Positions 56,584 through 64,000 of a stretch of 64,000 bases of DNA are shown piece by piece; the first letter of the stretch is position 1, and every line of letters begins with the position of its first letter. This DNA comes from JAVKDP01 sp040222185. GTDB lineage: Bacteria; Bacteroidota; Rhodothermia; Balneolales; Balneolaceae. The position numbers were made by a program, and so were the translations under genes. Where the stretch lies: positions 8,539-72,538 of the forward strand of contig JAVKDP010000028.1 in assembly GCA_040222185.1 (NCBI GenBank). The letters run 5' to 3'. The notes beneath the pieces are model-generated. The model was not told the DNA's origin. It did not search any database and saw nothing but the letters and a program-made list of their open reading frames with translations.

Positions 56584-57108
56584 TCAGCTCCTCACCCTGT
56601 TTACTGTTTGATAAATAGAATAAACTTTAGAACCTTTCAAAGCCTTCACAATCTTCCACTTCTGAACTTTTGCATGTACCTTATCCCGATATTGATTTAC
56701 CCCGAAAATAGTAACTGGAAACATTGGGATCGAAAGTATAACAGCACTAATAAAACTCCCAATAACAACGGTGTTATAAAAACGGGTCATTGCCCACCAT
56801 TCACTATCATACATACTGGTAAATGTAGCCTGGAGCCCCTGGTTTTCTAAAATAGATGTGCCAATGCTGTGAAATAGCGGATCAGCTAAGTAGGCTACAC
56901 CGCTAAACACAAAAAAACCTAAAATTGCCATCCCTATATTCACTTTCAAAATAATAATAAGCACCACAATGATGAGATTGTGAAAGGAAGCGATGGGTGT
57001 TAGGCCAATAATCATTCCAAGAATTACTCCTCCGGCTATTTGGGAAGGAGAGGCTTCTGAGGACAATGCTTTCAGAAGTTTTGCAATGTATTTGATGATC
57101 AACAGCAT
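56584..57108 (-). CDS. TIGR03546-like small membrane protein
   Basis: 174 residues, four or so hydrophobic helices. The N-terminal part PSQIAGGVILGMIIGLTPIA resembles DUF2062-type membrane proteins, and the gene pair with the AsmA-like TIGR03545-type protein is typical of TIGR03546. Function unknown. First gene of a two-gene minus-strand operon, 1 base from its partner. The 214-base divergent region upstream carries a palindrome at 57244-57263. Confidence 0.75.
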   Translation of the reverse strand: MLLIIKYIAKLLKALSSEASPSQIAGGVILGMIIGLTPIASFHNLIIVVLIIILKVNIGMAILGFFVFSGVAYLADPLFHSIGTSILENQGLQATFTSMYDSEWWAMTRFYNTVVIGSFISAVILSIPMFPVTIFGVNQYRDKVHAKVQKWKIVKALKGSKVYSIYQTVNRVRS

Positions 57109-57243
57109 GATGAATGACTTTGTTTGTTCAACACTCTAAGCTAAATAATTACTTGTTACTTTAATAAAAAATAAAGGTTCTCTTATGATGTAATCTGCAC
57201 TTTTCTGGTTTTCCCTGCATCATTTCAGAAAATATTTCTACTC

Positions 57244-57263
57244 AATAGAACGTACTGTCTATT
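57244..57263. promoter_or_regulatory. Imperfect 20-base palindrome, candidate operator
   Basis: AATAGAacGTACtgTCTATT: 16 of 20 positions are symmetric, with a central GTAC. It lies in the divergent region 57109-57322, 59 bases before the lipoprotein ATG at 57323. Size and symmetry resemble TetR-type operators. No regulator gene is adjacent. I see nothing else assignable in this gap. Confidence 0.35.
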
Positions 57264-57322
57264 GGTTGTTACATACCTTTCTTTAAGATTAGTATATTCA
57301 TTCAAATAATTTAGTTTTGCTC

Positions 57323-58696
57323 ATGAAGTTTTTAAATATCCAGGTTCTTTTAGTCCTATCAGTGTTTATTTGTTTCTCCTCTTGTAAAGATTCACCATCA
57401 GACGTTGACACCCCTGACACTCAGATGCCCGCCGCTAATTTTGAATGTACAGACGGTTTATCCAATGACTTCTTCCCCTGTAAGAATATCAGTATGTACG
57501 CGCACATTTCGAATGCTCAACTTGGTGGAACTGCAAGCAATGATATATGGGGCTGGACAGACCCCATGACTAATAAAGAATATGCTTTAGTTGGGCTTAC
57601 TGATGGAGTAAGCTTTGTTGATATTTCTAATCCGGTTGAACCTATTATTGTAGGAAAGCTTGAAGAATCACTCATTACAGATAAATTTAAAAATCTTTCT
57701 GCGCTGGATTTCCCTGGTTGCTTTATTGGAGTTAATAGTAACCTTCTTTCAAAAAAACTGGAAAAAGGTTCTATTTGGAGGGATATGAAGGTTCATAACA
57801 ATTATATGTATGTAGTTAGTGATAACCAGGCTCATGGAATGCAGGTTTTTGATCTTACCCGGTTACGAAGCTATGACGGCACACCACTATCCTTCTCACA
57901 TGATGCACTATATGACAAGTTTGCCGGGGCGCATAATGTCGCAATCAATGAAAATACAGGTTTTGCCTTTGTAACGGGAGTTACCACTTCTGACTTTTGT
58001 GGTCAACGCGATTCTACCGGAATTCACATCGTTGATATCAATAGCCCCTTAACTCCAACCTTTGCGGGATGTTACTTTGATGAAGAAACAGACCTTGAAT
58101 CTTTTCCAAATATTGGAGTAGGCTATATCCACGATACACAGTGTGTAAACTACCAGGGACCAGACACTGAACATCAGGGCAAAGAAGTTTGCTTTAGCTC
58201 AGCCGAAGGCGCGGTAGTCATTTCTGATGTTTCTGACAAATCATCACCTACGACTATTGGCTTTAGTGGATTATCTCAAATGCAGTATTCTCACCAGGGA
58301 TGGCTGACTGAAGATCATAGTTACTTCTTGATGAATGATGAATTGGATGAAAGCAATCTGAATCGCAACACAAAAACGTATATCTGGAATGTAAAAAACC
58401 TGGATAGCCCTTCTTTTATTGGTCATTATGACCATACTACTACCTCAACAGATCATAACCTTTATGTAAAGGGTGATTATATGTATCAATCTAATTATGC
58501 GGCTGGTTTACGAGTGCTACGGATCGATGACCTTGATAATATTGACCTTGAGGAAGTTGCATATTTCGATACACAGCCAAGTACTGATCATGTAAATGCT
58601 GATGGAAGCTGGAGTAATTACCCTTTCTTTGATAGTGGTGTAATCATTGTTAGTGATATTGTTGCCGGTTTATTTGTTTTGAAACCAGAGTTCTAA
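57323..58696 (+). CDS. Choice-of-anchor B family lipoprotein with LVIvd-type repeats
   Basis: 457 residues from ATG 57323 (an in-frame TTG lies two codons upstream). Lipoprotein signal ends near CFSSC. The remaining chain has beta-propeller-like repeats (YALVGLTDGVSFVDISNPVE; MYVVSDNQAHGMQVFDLTRL; VVISDVSDKSSPTTIGFSG), the LVIvd pattern of choice-of-anchor B proteins. These are surface or secreted proteins of unknown function with variable C-terminal anchors; this copy has a lipid anchor at the N-terminus and no T9SS tail. Confidence 0.8.
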   Translation: MKFLNIQVLLVLSVFICFSSCKDSPSDVDTPDTQMPAANFECTDGLSNDFFPCKNISMYAHISNAQLGGTASNDIWGWTDPMTNKEYALVGLTDGVSFVDISNPVEPIIVGKLEESLITDKFKNLSALDFPGCFIGVNSNLLSKKLEKGSIWRDMKVHNNYMYVVSDNQAHGMQVFDLTRLRSYDGTPLSFSHDALYDKFAGAHNVAINENTGFAFVTGVTTSDFCGQRDSTGIHIVDINSPLTPTFAGCYFDEETDLESFPNIGVGYIHDTQCVNYQGPDTEHQGKEVCFSSAEGAVVISDVSDKSSPTTIGFSGLSQMQYSHQGWLTEDHSYFLMNDELDESNLNRNTKTYIWNVKNLDSPSFIGHYDHTTTSTDHNLYVKGDYMYQSNYAAGLRVLRIDDLDNIDLEEVAYFDTQPSTDHVNADGSWSNYPFFDSGVIIVSDIVAGLFVLKPEF

Positions 58697-58784
58697 CCAT
58701 CTTTTACTTAAGTGTAGATTTCCGTACCTTTTTACGTTTTTTAAAATATACTACAACACTCAATAATTCACTTTAGTCACTTGC

Positions 58785-60011
58785 ATGGACTTATTTGACA
58801 AGCTAGAAGGAAGACCAAGCCCACTGGGGCCATTCACATCAGAAGGATACGGGTACTACACTTTTCCAAGACTGGAAGGACCTCTTGGACCTGAAATGAA
58901 ATTCAACGATAAAGATGTAGTGGTTTGGAGTATCAATGATTATCTGGGCATTGGTAGCAACGAAGAAATTAGAAAAGTTGATGCAGAGGCTACGGCTAAG
59001 TACTCACTAAGTGCACCAATGGGTGCCCGGTTAATGACTGGTAACTCAACGGAACATGAAGCTCTTGAAGCTGAACTTGCTGAATTTATTCACAAGCCGG
59101 AAGCTATGCTGTTAAATTATGGCTACCAGGGTATTATGAGTGTGATTCATTCACTGGTTGATCGTAACGACTTCCTGATTTATGATGAGCTAAGCCACGC
59201 ATGTATTGTAGATGGTAAGCAGCTTGCAATGTGTGATAAATCTGTTTTTAAGCACAATGATATTGAGAGCTTCAAAAAGCAATTATACAGAGCTGCAGCC
59301 AAAAAGAAAGATAATTCATCTATTCTTGTTATTACCGAAGGCGTATTCGGTATGACCGGGGATCTCGGAATCCTGAATGAAATCATTGAGCTAAAGAAAG
59401 AAATTCCTTTCCGCTTGTTAGTAGATGATGCTCATGGTTTTGGAACACTTGGTGATGATGGTTCCGGTACTGGAACTCAGCTTGGATGCCAGGATGGTAT
59501 TGATATTTATTTTGGAACCTTTGCAAAAGCTGCTGCTTTAATCGGGGCTTTTATTGCATCTGAACCACGTGTTATCAAGTTTTTAAAAGCTAATGTAAGA
59601 AGTCAGATTTTTGCGAAGTCACTACCACTTCCAATTGTTGTTACTGCACGAAAAAGGCTCGAAATGATTCGTCAGCATCCTGAATGGAGAGAAAAACTTT
59701 GGAAAAACACTATCAAACTGCGTGAAGGCTTACAAAAAATCGGATATAATGTTCTTCCATCTGAAAGCCCGGTTACTCCTGTACTTACACAAGGAAGTAC
59801 CGACTTATGTATGGATATCATGAGAAAGCTTCGGGAAGAATATGGTGTATTTGTGAGCGGTGTTTCTTATCCTGTAGTTCCAAAGGGAGTTGTCCTGATC
59901 CGACTTATCCCTACTGCGGCTCATAACGATGCTCATATTGAGAAAACGTTAGCTGCATTTGAAGCTATAAAAGATTTTGTGATGCAATCAGCATCAAAAA
60001 TAAGCGCTTAA
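58785..60011 (+). CDS. Alpha-oxoamine synthase (serine palmitoyltransferase-like aminotransferase class I/II)
   Basis: 408 residues of fold-type I PLP enzymes. SINDYLGIGSNEEIRKVD, APMGARLMTGNSTEHEALEA, YDELSHACIVDG, and VDDAHGFGTLGDDGSG (Asp and His contacting PLP) fit the serine palmitoyltransferase / 8-amino-7-oxononanoate synthase group. The Schiff-base Lys lies in YFGTFAKAAALIGAF. The opening GYGYYTFPRLEGPLGPEM is typical of Bacteroidota SPT-like enzymes, which make sphingolipid long-chain bases. KBL or BioF activity cannot be excluded by eye. Its 88-base upstream gap follows the lipoprotein; a strong terminator follows. Confidence 0.85.
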   Translation: MDLFDKLEGRPSPLGPFTSEGYGYYTFPRLEGPLGPEMKFNDKDVVVWSINDYLGIGSNEEIRKVDAEATAKYSLSAPMGARLMTGNSTEHEALEAELAEFIHKPEAMLLNYGYQGIMSVIHSLVDRNDFLIYDELSHACIVDGKQLAMCDKSVFKHNDIESFKKQLYRAAAKKKDNSSILVITEGVFGMTGDLGILNEIIELKKEIPFRLLVDDAHGFGTLGDDGSGTGTQLGCQDGIDIYFGTFAKAAALIGAFIASEPRVIKFLKANVRSQIFAKSLPLPIVVTARKRLEMIRQHPEWREKLWKNTIKLREGLQKIGYNVLPSESPVTPVLTQGSTDLCMDIMRKLREEYGVFVSGVSYPVVPKGVVLIRLIPTAAHNDAHIEKTLAAFEAIKDFVMQSASKISA

Positions 60012-60046
60012 TCAACTAAGCATTATGGTCATCTATGCTTGATTAG

Positions 60047-60080
60047 AAGCCCTCTTAGAACATCTAAGAGGGCTTTTTTT
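60047..60080. terminator. Strong bidirectional terminator between two convergent genes
   Basis: AAGCCCTCTTAGA (60047-60059), a 3-base loop, and TCTAAGAGGGCTT (60063-60075) form a 13-base-pair perfect stem with a run of seven T on the plus strand. It lies 35 bases after the PLP synthase stop and touches the stop codon of the convergent cyclase gene, so it can serve both, more efficiently the plus strand. Confidence 0.88.
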
Positions 60081-62454
60081 ATGTCTTAATCAAACCGATG
60101 ATTTCACTTCCCTTAGAACGGGATACTGGTATTTCGATATTCAGTGCTTCATACTTCAATCGATAGCCCCTTGCATTACCCAGTACCTTAAAACTTTTCT
60201 TCAGGTTGATGATATATGACCTGTGGCATCGTACAAAAAGAGGACTTATGAGCTGGCCCTGTAGTTTTTTGATTACAATGCGTAATAACCGGCTTTTTAT
60301 TTCTCCCTCCTCCTCCCAAACGATCTTGGAGTAATTCCCATCCGCTTCTGCATATATAAAAGCTTCAGAACTAAGTGTCAGGTATTCATTGATTTCAGAT
60401 TTGATGGTGATCTCGTCAGTCTCAGAAAAAAGTGCTTCTTTAGGATTTACCTCACCTTTTTTTGGTTTCTTTTTTATCTGGGACATCAACCTTTTAAAAC
60501 GTTCTTTCTTTCTCAGTGGGTCAAAAAGCGGGTGCAAAGAAATAGTAAATACTCCTGAACGGGCTTCGAATGATTTTTCAAGTGCATCCAGTGCCTTCTC
60601 ATGTTCCCCCATTCCCATGTAAATAAAGGCGTAATCGTTTGAGAAATTAATATGTGTTTCTGTTTTTTCTCGCCCACGAATCTGCTCAATTATCTCTTCT
60701 GCCTTCTCAAACTCTCCCATCTGGGCATATATAAACCCTAACCCGGTTATTCCATGAAGAGGATTTATACTTAGTGACTTTATTTTCTTCCAAATCTCCA
60801 TAGCCCCATCTAAATCACCTCTGTCTGCTACAATCCCAGCTTTAAATTCAAGGGCCCGGTTATGATCCGGATATCGCTCCAGCACTTTATCATATTGAGC
60901 CAAAGCCTCATCGACCCGGCCTGCGTAAAAATAAGCTTCAGCCAAATAAGTGCTTATTGATGGAGATAGGGGATCGAGGTGCAATGCAATATTCACCTCA
61001 TTAATTGCTTCGTTATGTCTTCCCATTGCAGAAAGGTACCAACTATAGGTATGATGAGCATGTGCTGAGCCCGGATTTAATTCCAATGCTCTTTCAAATG
61101 AAAGTCCTGCTTTTACCCAATCCAGCTCATAGAAAAACTCAACAAAAGCCAAAGCGATCTGTGACTCAGCTAACCTGTGATCAATATCCAGTGCTTTAAG
61201 TGCTGCTTTCCTGGCATCCGGGTAAACCTGTTCTGGTGGCATTTGCCCATACGCACCTAAATAGGCATAAGCTGTTGCCAGCCCTGACCACGCTTCGCCG
61301 AAGTCGGGCTGTAACTCAAGGCACTCTTTAAATAAATCGATTGCCTTTTTAAGCTGAGGAACTGAACCGTTATTCCAATAATACCTGGCCTGTAAATACA
61401 GGTTGTAAGCTTCAATATTTTGTGTGGGAGCTGCTTTTAGATGCTTTTTCCTTGCCGTGAAGCTGGCCCTTAATTGACGGGTAATTTTATGTGCAATCTC
61501 GTCCTGAAGATCAAATATATCTCCGAGTTTCCCGGTAAAAATATCTGACCAGACCTGGTAACCGTCCGATGAGTTATATAACCTTGCTGATACCTTTATT
61601 CTATTCCCTGACCTTTGCACCGTTCCTTCCAGTACTGACCCTACTCCGAGTTCTTTGCCTATTTTCCGAACATCTTTCAGGTTTCCTTTAAATGAAAAAC
61701 TTGAGGTTCTTGAGGTTACTTTAAGCCCTTCGATTTTAGAAAGCGAGTTGATGATTTCGTCCGTAATCCCATCGCTTAAAAACTCATTTGAATCCTGTTC
61801 ACTCAAATCAGCAAAAGGTAAAACGGCTATACTATTCAGGAAGTTGCTTCGGGTAGCCCTGATTTGATCATGCCGGGGTAGAACCAGTCCCTCATTACCA
61901 AGTGCAAATACTTTAACTGGTTCAAGAACATTTTTTAATTCAAACTCACCCAGGAACACAGGGGTAAATGTTCCGTGATTTTTGATGTCATCGTATACTT
62001 TCTCAGAAAACATAACACTGCCACCCACACCAAGCCCCTCAAGACGGGCCGCTACATTAACTCCATCACCCAATACTCCTTCCGTGTCAAAAAGGATATC
62101 TCCGATATGTACACCAATACGAATGTTTTGAGCCAGGTTCTTTTGCATTGCTGAAAGTTGCTGCAATTCCTTTGCCGCCTTCATGCTGTTTATAGAGCTG
62201 GAGAATGTACTCAACGTACCATCGCCATAGCTCTGGATAATTTTACCTTCATGCTTTTCTACAACACTCTTAACTGTTGTCAGAAATGTTGACCTGATCA
62301 CTTTAGCCTGGCGTTCATCCTGCCCAACCAGGTTGTAGTAACTGGCCAGATCAGCAAACATTATAGCAACCAGGCTACGAGTTTCCTTTTTTTGATTATC
62401 AGGAGTGCTCACTATTCGTTTTTCGTTCTGCTGTTTTAATTCTGTGTTCAACAT
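60079..62454 (-). CDS. Nucleotidyl cyclase-TolB-like-TPR-LytTR fusion regulator
   Basis: 791 residues. Class III cyclase domain (about 25-200): metal Asp35 in IMFADLASYY, Asp78 in SYGDGTLS, and catalytic Asn133/Arg137 in DGVNVAARLEG, so it looks active. TolB/FlgO-like domain (about 206-330, SIAVLPFADLSEQDSNEFLS), TPR array (about 340-640) and a C-terminal LytTR DNA-binding domain (about 690-791, FIYAEADGNYSKIVW and FVRCHRSYIINL). Cyclase-TolB-TPR proteins are common, but ending in a LytTR DNA-binding domain is not. It may link cyclic-nucleotide production to transcription. No membrane helix. Confidence 0.87.
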   Translation of the reverse strand: MLNTELKQQNEKRIVSTPDNQKKETRSLVAIMFADLASYYNLVGQDERQAKVIRSTFLTTVKSVVEKHEGKIIQSYGDGTLSTFSSSINSMKAAKELQQLSAMQKNLAQNIRIGVHIGDILFDTEGVLGDGVNVAARLEGLGVGGSVMFSEKVYDDIKNHGTFTPVFLGEFELKNVLEPVKVFALGNEGLVLPRHDQIRATRSNFLNSIAVLPFADLSEQDSNEFLSDGITDEIINSLSKIEGLKVTSRTSSFSFKGNLKDVRKIGKELGVGSVLEGTVQRSGNRIKVSARLYNSSDGYQVWSDIFTGKLGDIFDLQDEIAHKITRQLRASFTARKKHLKAAPTQNIEAYNLYLQARYYWNNGSVPQLKKAIDLFKECLELQPDFGEAWSGLATAYAYLGAYGQMPPEQVYPDARKAALKALDIDHRLAESQIALAFVEFFYELDWVKAGLSFERALELNPGSAHAHHTYSWYLSAMGRHNEAINEVNIALHLDPLSPSISTYLAEAYFYAGRVDEALAQYDKVLERYPDHNRALEFKAGIVADRGDLDGAMEIWKKIKSLSINPLHGITGLGFIYAQMGEFEKAEEIIEQIRGREKTETHINFSNDYAFIYMGMGEHEKALDALEKSFEARSGVFTISLHPLFDPLRKKERFKRLMSQIKKKPKKGEVNPKEALFSETDEITIKSEINEYLTLSSEAFIYAEADGNYSKIVWEEEGEIKSRLLRIVIKKLQGQLISPLFVRCHRSYIINLKKSFKVLGNARGYRLKYEALNIEIPVSRSKGSEIIGLIKT

Positions 62455-62619
62455 AGGATTTTTGACGGGGAATTAAACCCCTCTTCATACCAAATTTGAG
62501 ATTATGGGACTCATTTCTACCCATTTATCCCAAAAAACTCCGCTTCGTGCCATTCTTTTTTAGCATAACAAATTGCGGGATAAGTTTGAGACAGAAAATT
62601 TCAACTAATTATTAAAATT

Positions 62620-63105
62620 ATGCACGAGTTAAGTATTTCGAAAGTAATAAATGCACCTAAAATAAGGGTCTGGGAAGAGTTAAAAGATTTTGGATCTATT
62701 CATAAAGTACACCCTATGATTGAGACTTCTCCCATAACTAATGGCATACCAAGTGGAAATGGTTCAGAGCGAACCTGTGTAATGTATAGCGGTGGTGAAA
62801 TAAAAGAAAAAGTATTTAACTACCATGAAGGTGAAAAATATTCCGTTGAAGTAATCGATCCCGGACCATTCCCGATAGAGACAAGCCTGGTAACTATTTC
62901 AGTCACTGAGATATCAGATAATCAAACACAAGTAAGTTTTGATATGAAATTTCAACCTAAATACGGATCTCTGGGAAACGCTATGGCTAAGCTGGTCATG
63001 AAAAAACAATTCAGCAACATACTCATGGGTGTTATTGATGGCCTGGAAACACATATACAAACAGGGAAACTGGTTGGCAAGAAGGGGAAACTCGTTGCTG
63101 CCTGA
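62620..63105 (+). CDS. SRPBCC-family (START-like) protein
   Basis: 161 residues of the polyketide-cyclase/dehydrase-like START fold (ISKVINAPKIRVWEELKDFG at the start; GEIKEKVFNYHEGEKYSVEV in the middle; ending in a long C-terminal helix). Such proteins bind small hydrophobic ligands; no catalytic function can be assigned. Divergent from the cyclase fusion gene across 165 bases. A terminator follows. Confidence 0.8.
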   Translation: MHELSISKVINAPKIRVWEELKDFGSIHKVHPMIETSPITNGIPSGNGSERTCVMYSGGEIKEKVFNYHEGEKYSVEVIDPGPFPIETSLVTISVTEISDNQTQVSFDMKFQPKYGSLGNAMAKLVMKKQFSNILMGVIDGLETHIQTGKLVGKKGKLVAA

Positions 63106-63144
63106 TCCATTTATGTTAAAGAAACCCTAAATAAGTAATCATGA

Positions 63145-63174
63145 TGCGAGGGTTGAAGCCTCGTATCCTTTTTT
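63145..63174 (+). terminator. Rho-independent terminator after the SRPBCC gene
   Basis: TGCGAGG (63145-63151) pairs with CCTCGTA (63159-63165), with one G-T pair, followed by TCCTTTTTTG. It lies 40 bases after the stop. Its position over the TTG at 63173 argues against that codon as start of the next gene. Confidence 0.7.
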
Positions 63175-63193
63175 GTTAATCAGCTATATCACA

Positions 63194-63577
63194 ATGGTCA
63201 ATAATCCATCCACTAAAGAACATTACCATGAGCTTGAAAAGCCTTGCCGGAGAGTACGAATTTATTTTGAAGGGCAGCTTATAGCAGAAACCTACGATGC
63301 AATAGTGTTAAAAGAAGTTGGCCGAAAAATTTATGATCCAACTTATTATATCCCCAAGAGTCAGATTGAAATGTCTCAATTCATTCTAAGTGATACCAAA
63401 TATAAATGCCCCATTAAAGGAGAGGCCAGCTATTGGCATTTGATGACCGCAGGAAATACGCACAAAAAAGATATTGCCTGGAGTTACGAAAACCCTATCG
63501 AATACTCCCGACCTATTGAAGGCTGCCTTGCTTTTGACTTAAGAAAGGTGACTATTGAGTTAGCACCTTATGAATAA
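63194..63577 (+). CDS. DUF427 family protein
   Basis: 127 residues from ATG 63194; the in-frame TTG 21 bases upstream lies in a terminator. The segments RRVRIYFEGQLIAETYDAIV, YYIPKSQIEMSQF, CPIKGEASYWHL and IAWSYENPI are typical of DUF427, a small beta-rich family often encoded near redox or stress genes. Molecular function unknown. Stand-alone; the next gene starts 122 bases later. Confidence 0.85.
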   Translation: MVNNPSTKEHYHELEKPCRRVRIYFEGQLIAETYDAIVLKEVGRKIYDPTYYIPKSQIEMSQFILSDTKYKCPIKGEASYWHLMTAGNTHKKDIAWSYENPIEYSRPIEGCLAFDLRKVTIELAPYE

Positions 63578-63699
63578 CCCTGTTAACCTTTGCCTTCCTG
63601 AATAGAAAAGTTCAAGAATAAATCATTTGTTTGATGAACTTGGGTAGCACACTTCAAGCTACTATCTTCTGCGATCGATTATATAATAAATCATAGAGT

Positions 63700-64000
63700 A
63701 TGGAAGAACTATTCGCCAAATATACATTTAAGTACCTGAAGTACATCAAGGAATGGTGGAGTGACAAGAATGTTCAAATCCCGGAAATACATCAAGAGTC
63801 CAACTCCTATTTTGTGACTACTGGTGAGCATATGAATAGTGTTTATGAAATAAGAGATAGCATTTTTGGGAGCGATCAATTGTCCGGTAATGCATACGAT
63901 ACATTCCTGAAGAAAAACGAATTTGCAATAACCCTTCTTAGCTTTAATACTCCGAATAAAAAAATACTCGCAAAAGACTGGGCTTATTATTCCATAATTC
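63700..64000 (+). CDS. Hypothetical protein, cut by the window end
   Basis: An open frame from ATG 63700 runs to the end of the window (100 codons visible) and has no stop. It begins MEELFAKYTFKYLKYIKEWW and continues with mixed helix-like sequence (SFNTPNKKILAKDWAYY). I do not recognise the family. Codon use matches the neighbours and the 122-base upstream gap suits a promoter. The 3' part lies outside. Confidence 0.6.
   Translation, partial: MEELFAKYTFKYLKYIKEWWSDKNVQIPEIHQESNSYFVTTGEHMNSVYEIRDSIFGSDQLSGNAYDTFLKKNEFAITLLSFNTPNKKILAKDWAYYSII

Overview
The window looks like chromosomal DNA from a marine member of the Balneolota (Balneola/Gracilimonas-like) or a close relative in the Bacteroidota-Rhodothermota group. 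The AT-rich coding style, weak Shine-Dalgarno use, a type IX secretion (T9SS) type A sorting domain with the NYPNPFNPST signature, bacillithiol synthase BshA, an alpha-oxoamine synthase of the serine palmitoyltransferase type, Bat-type proteins and many SpII lipoproteins all point that way. This is inference from gene content; no rRNA or tRNA is present to confirm it. The sequence is densely coding: no gap between genes exceeds about 300 bases.

Layout. (1) 88-6972, minus strand: a TetR regulator followed by TolC, periplasmic adaptor and RND pump, closed by a terminator at 28-57. (2) 7104-7979: a drug/metabolite exporter. (3) 8043-22095: an exopolysaccharide/O-antigen type locus: Wza-like export protein, Wzz-like chain-length protein, Wzy-like polymerase/ligase, several glycosyltransferases, a Wzx flippase, sugar-type methyltransferases and WecB. 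pyrR-pyrB sit inside its minus-strand half. (4) 22299-24705: sucC and, convergent, bshA. (5) 24915-28831: a stand-alone YebC-N-like small protein coupled to a Bat-type cluster (TPR protein, Gln-rich protein, BatD, BatE). (6) 28855-40332: an M20 dipeptidase, then minus-strand TolC / MacB-like permease / HlyD adaptor, panC-panD, a two-lipoyl-domain E2, a gamma-family PLP enzyme, an Ste24-like M48 protease and a small zinc protein. (7) 40565-47192: a candidate electrophile/redox-stress region with a MhqO-like dioxygenase and MhqD-like hydrolase behind a perfect palindrome, then an operon of Kef-type antiporter, UBP zinc finger, cyclic-nucleotide-domain histidine kinase, and a receiver/glutaredoxin-like/thioredoxin-reductase-like fusion that has lost its redox cysteines. 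(8) 47256-54732: two envelope proteins, a 1310-residue T9SS-secreted nuclease with a structured leader, and an MFS exporter. (9) 54729-64000: a TIGR03545/TIGR03546 pair, an LVIvd-type lipoprotein, the alpha-oxoamine synthase, a nucleotidyl cyclase-TolB-TPR-LytTR fusion, SRPBCC and DUF427 proteins, and a gene cut by the window end.

Most worth following up: the Kef-UBP-kinase-receiver/FAD operon and its cysteine-less output protein; the leader RNA before the secreted nuclease, whose CTCCT can pair either with a distal stem or with the ribosome binding site; the YebC N-domain mini-gene; and the cyclase-LytTR fusion. All domain calls come from reading the protein sequences by eye. No database search was run.
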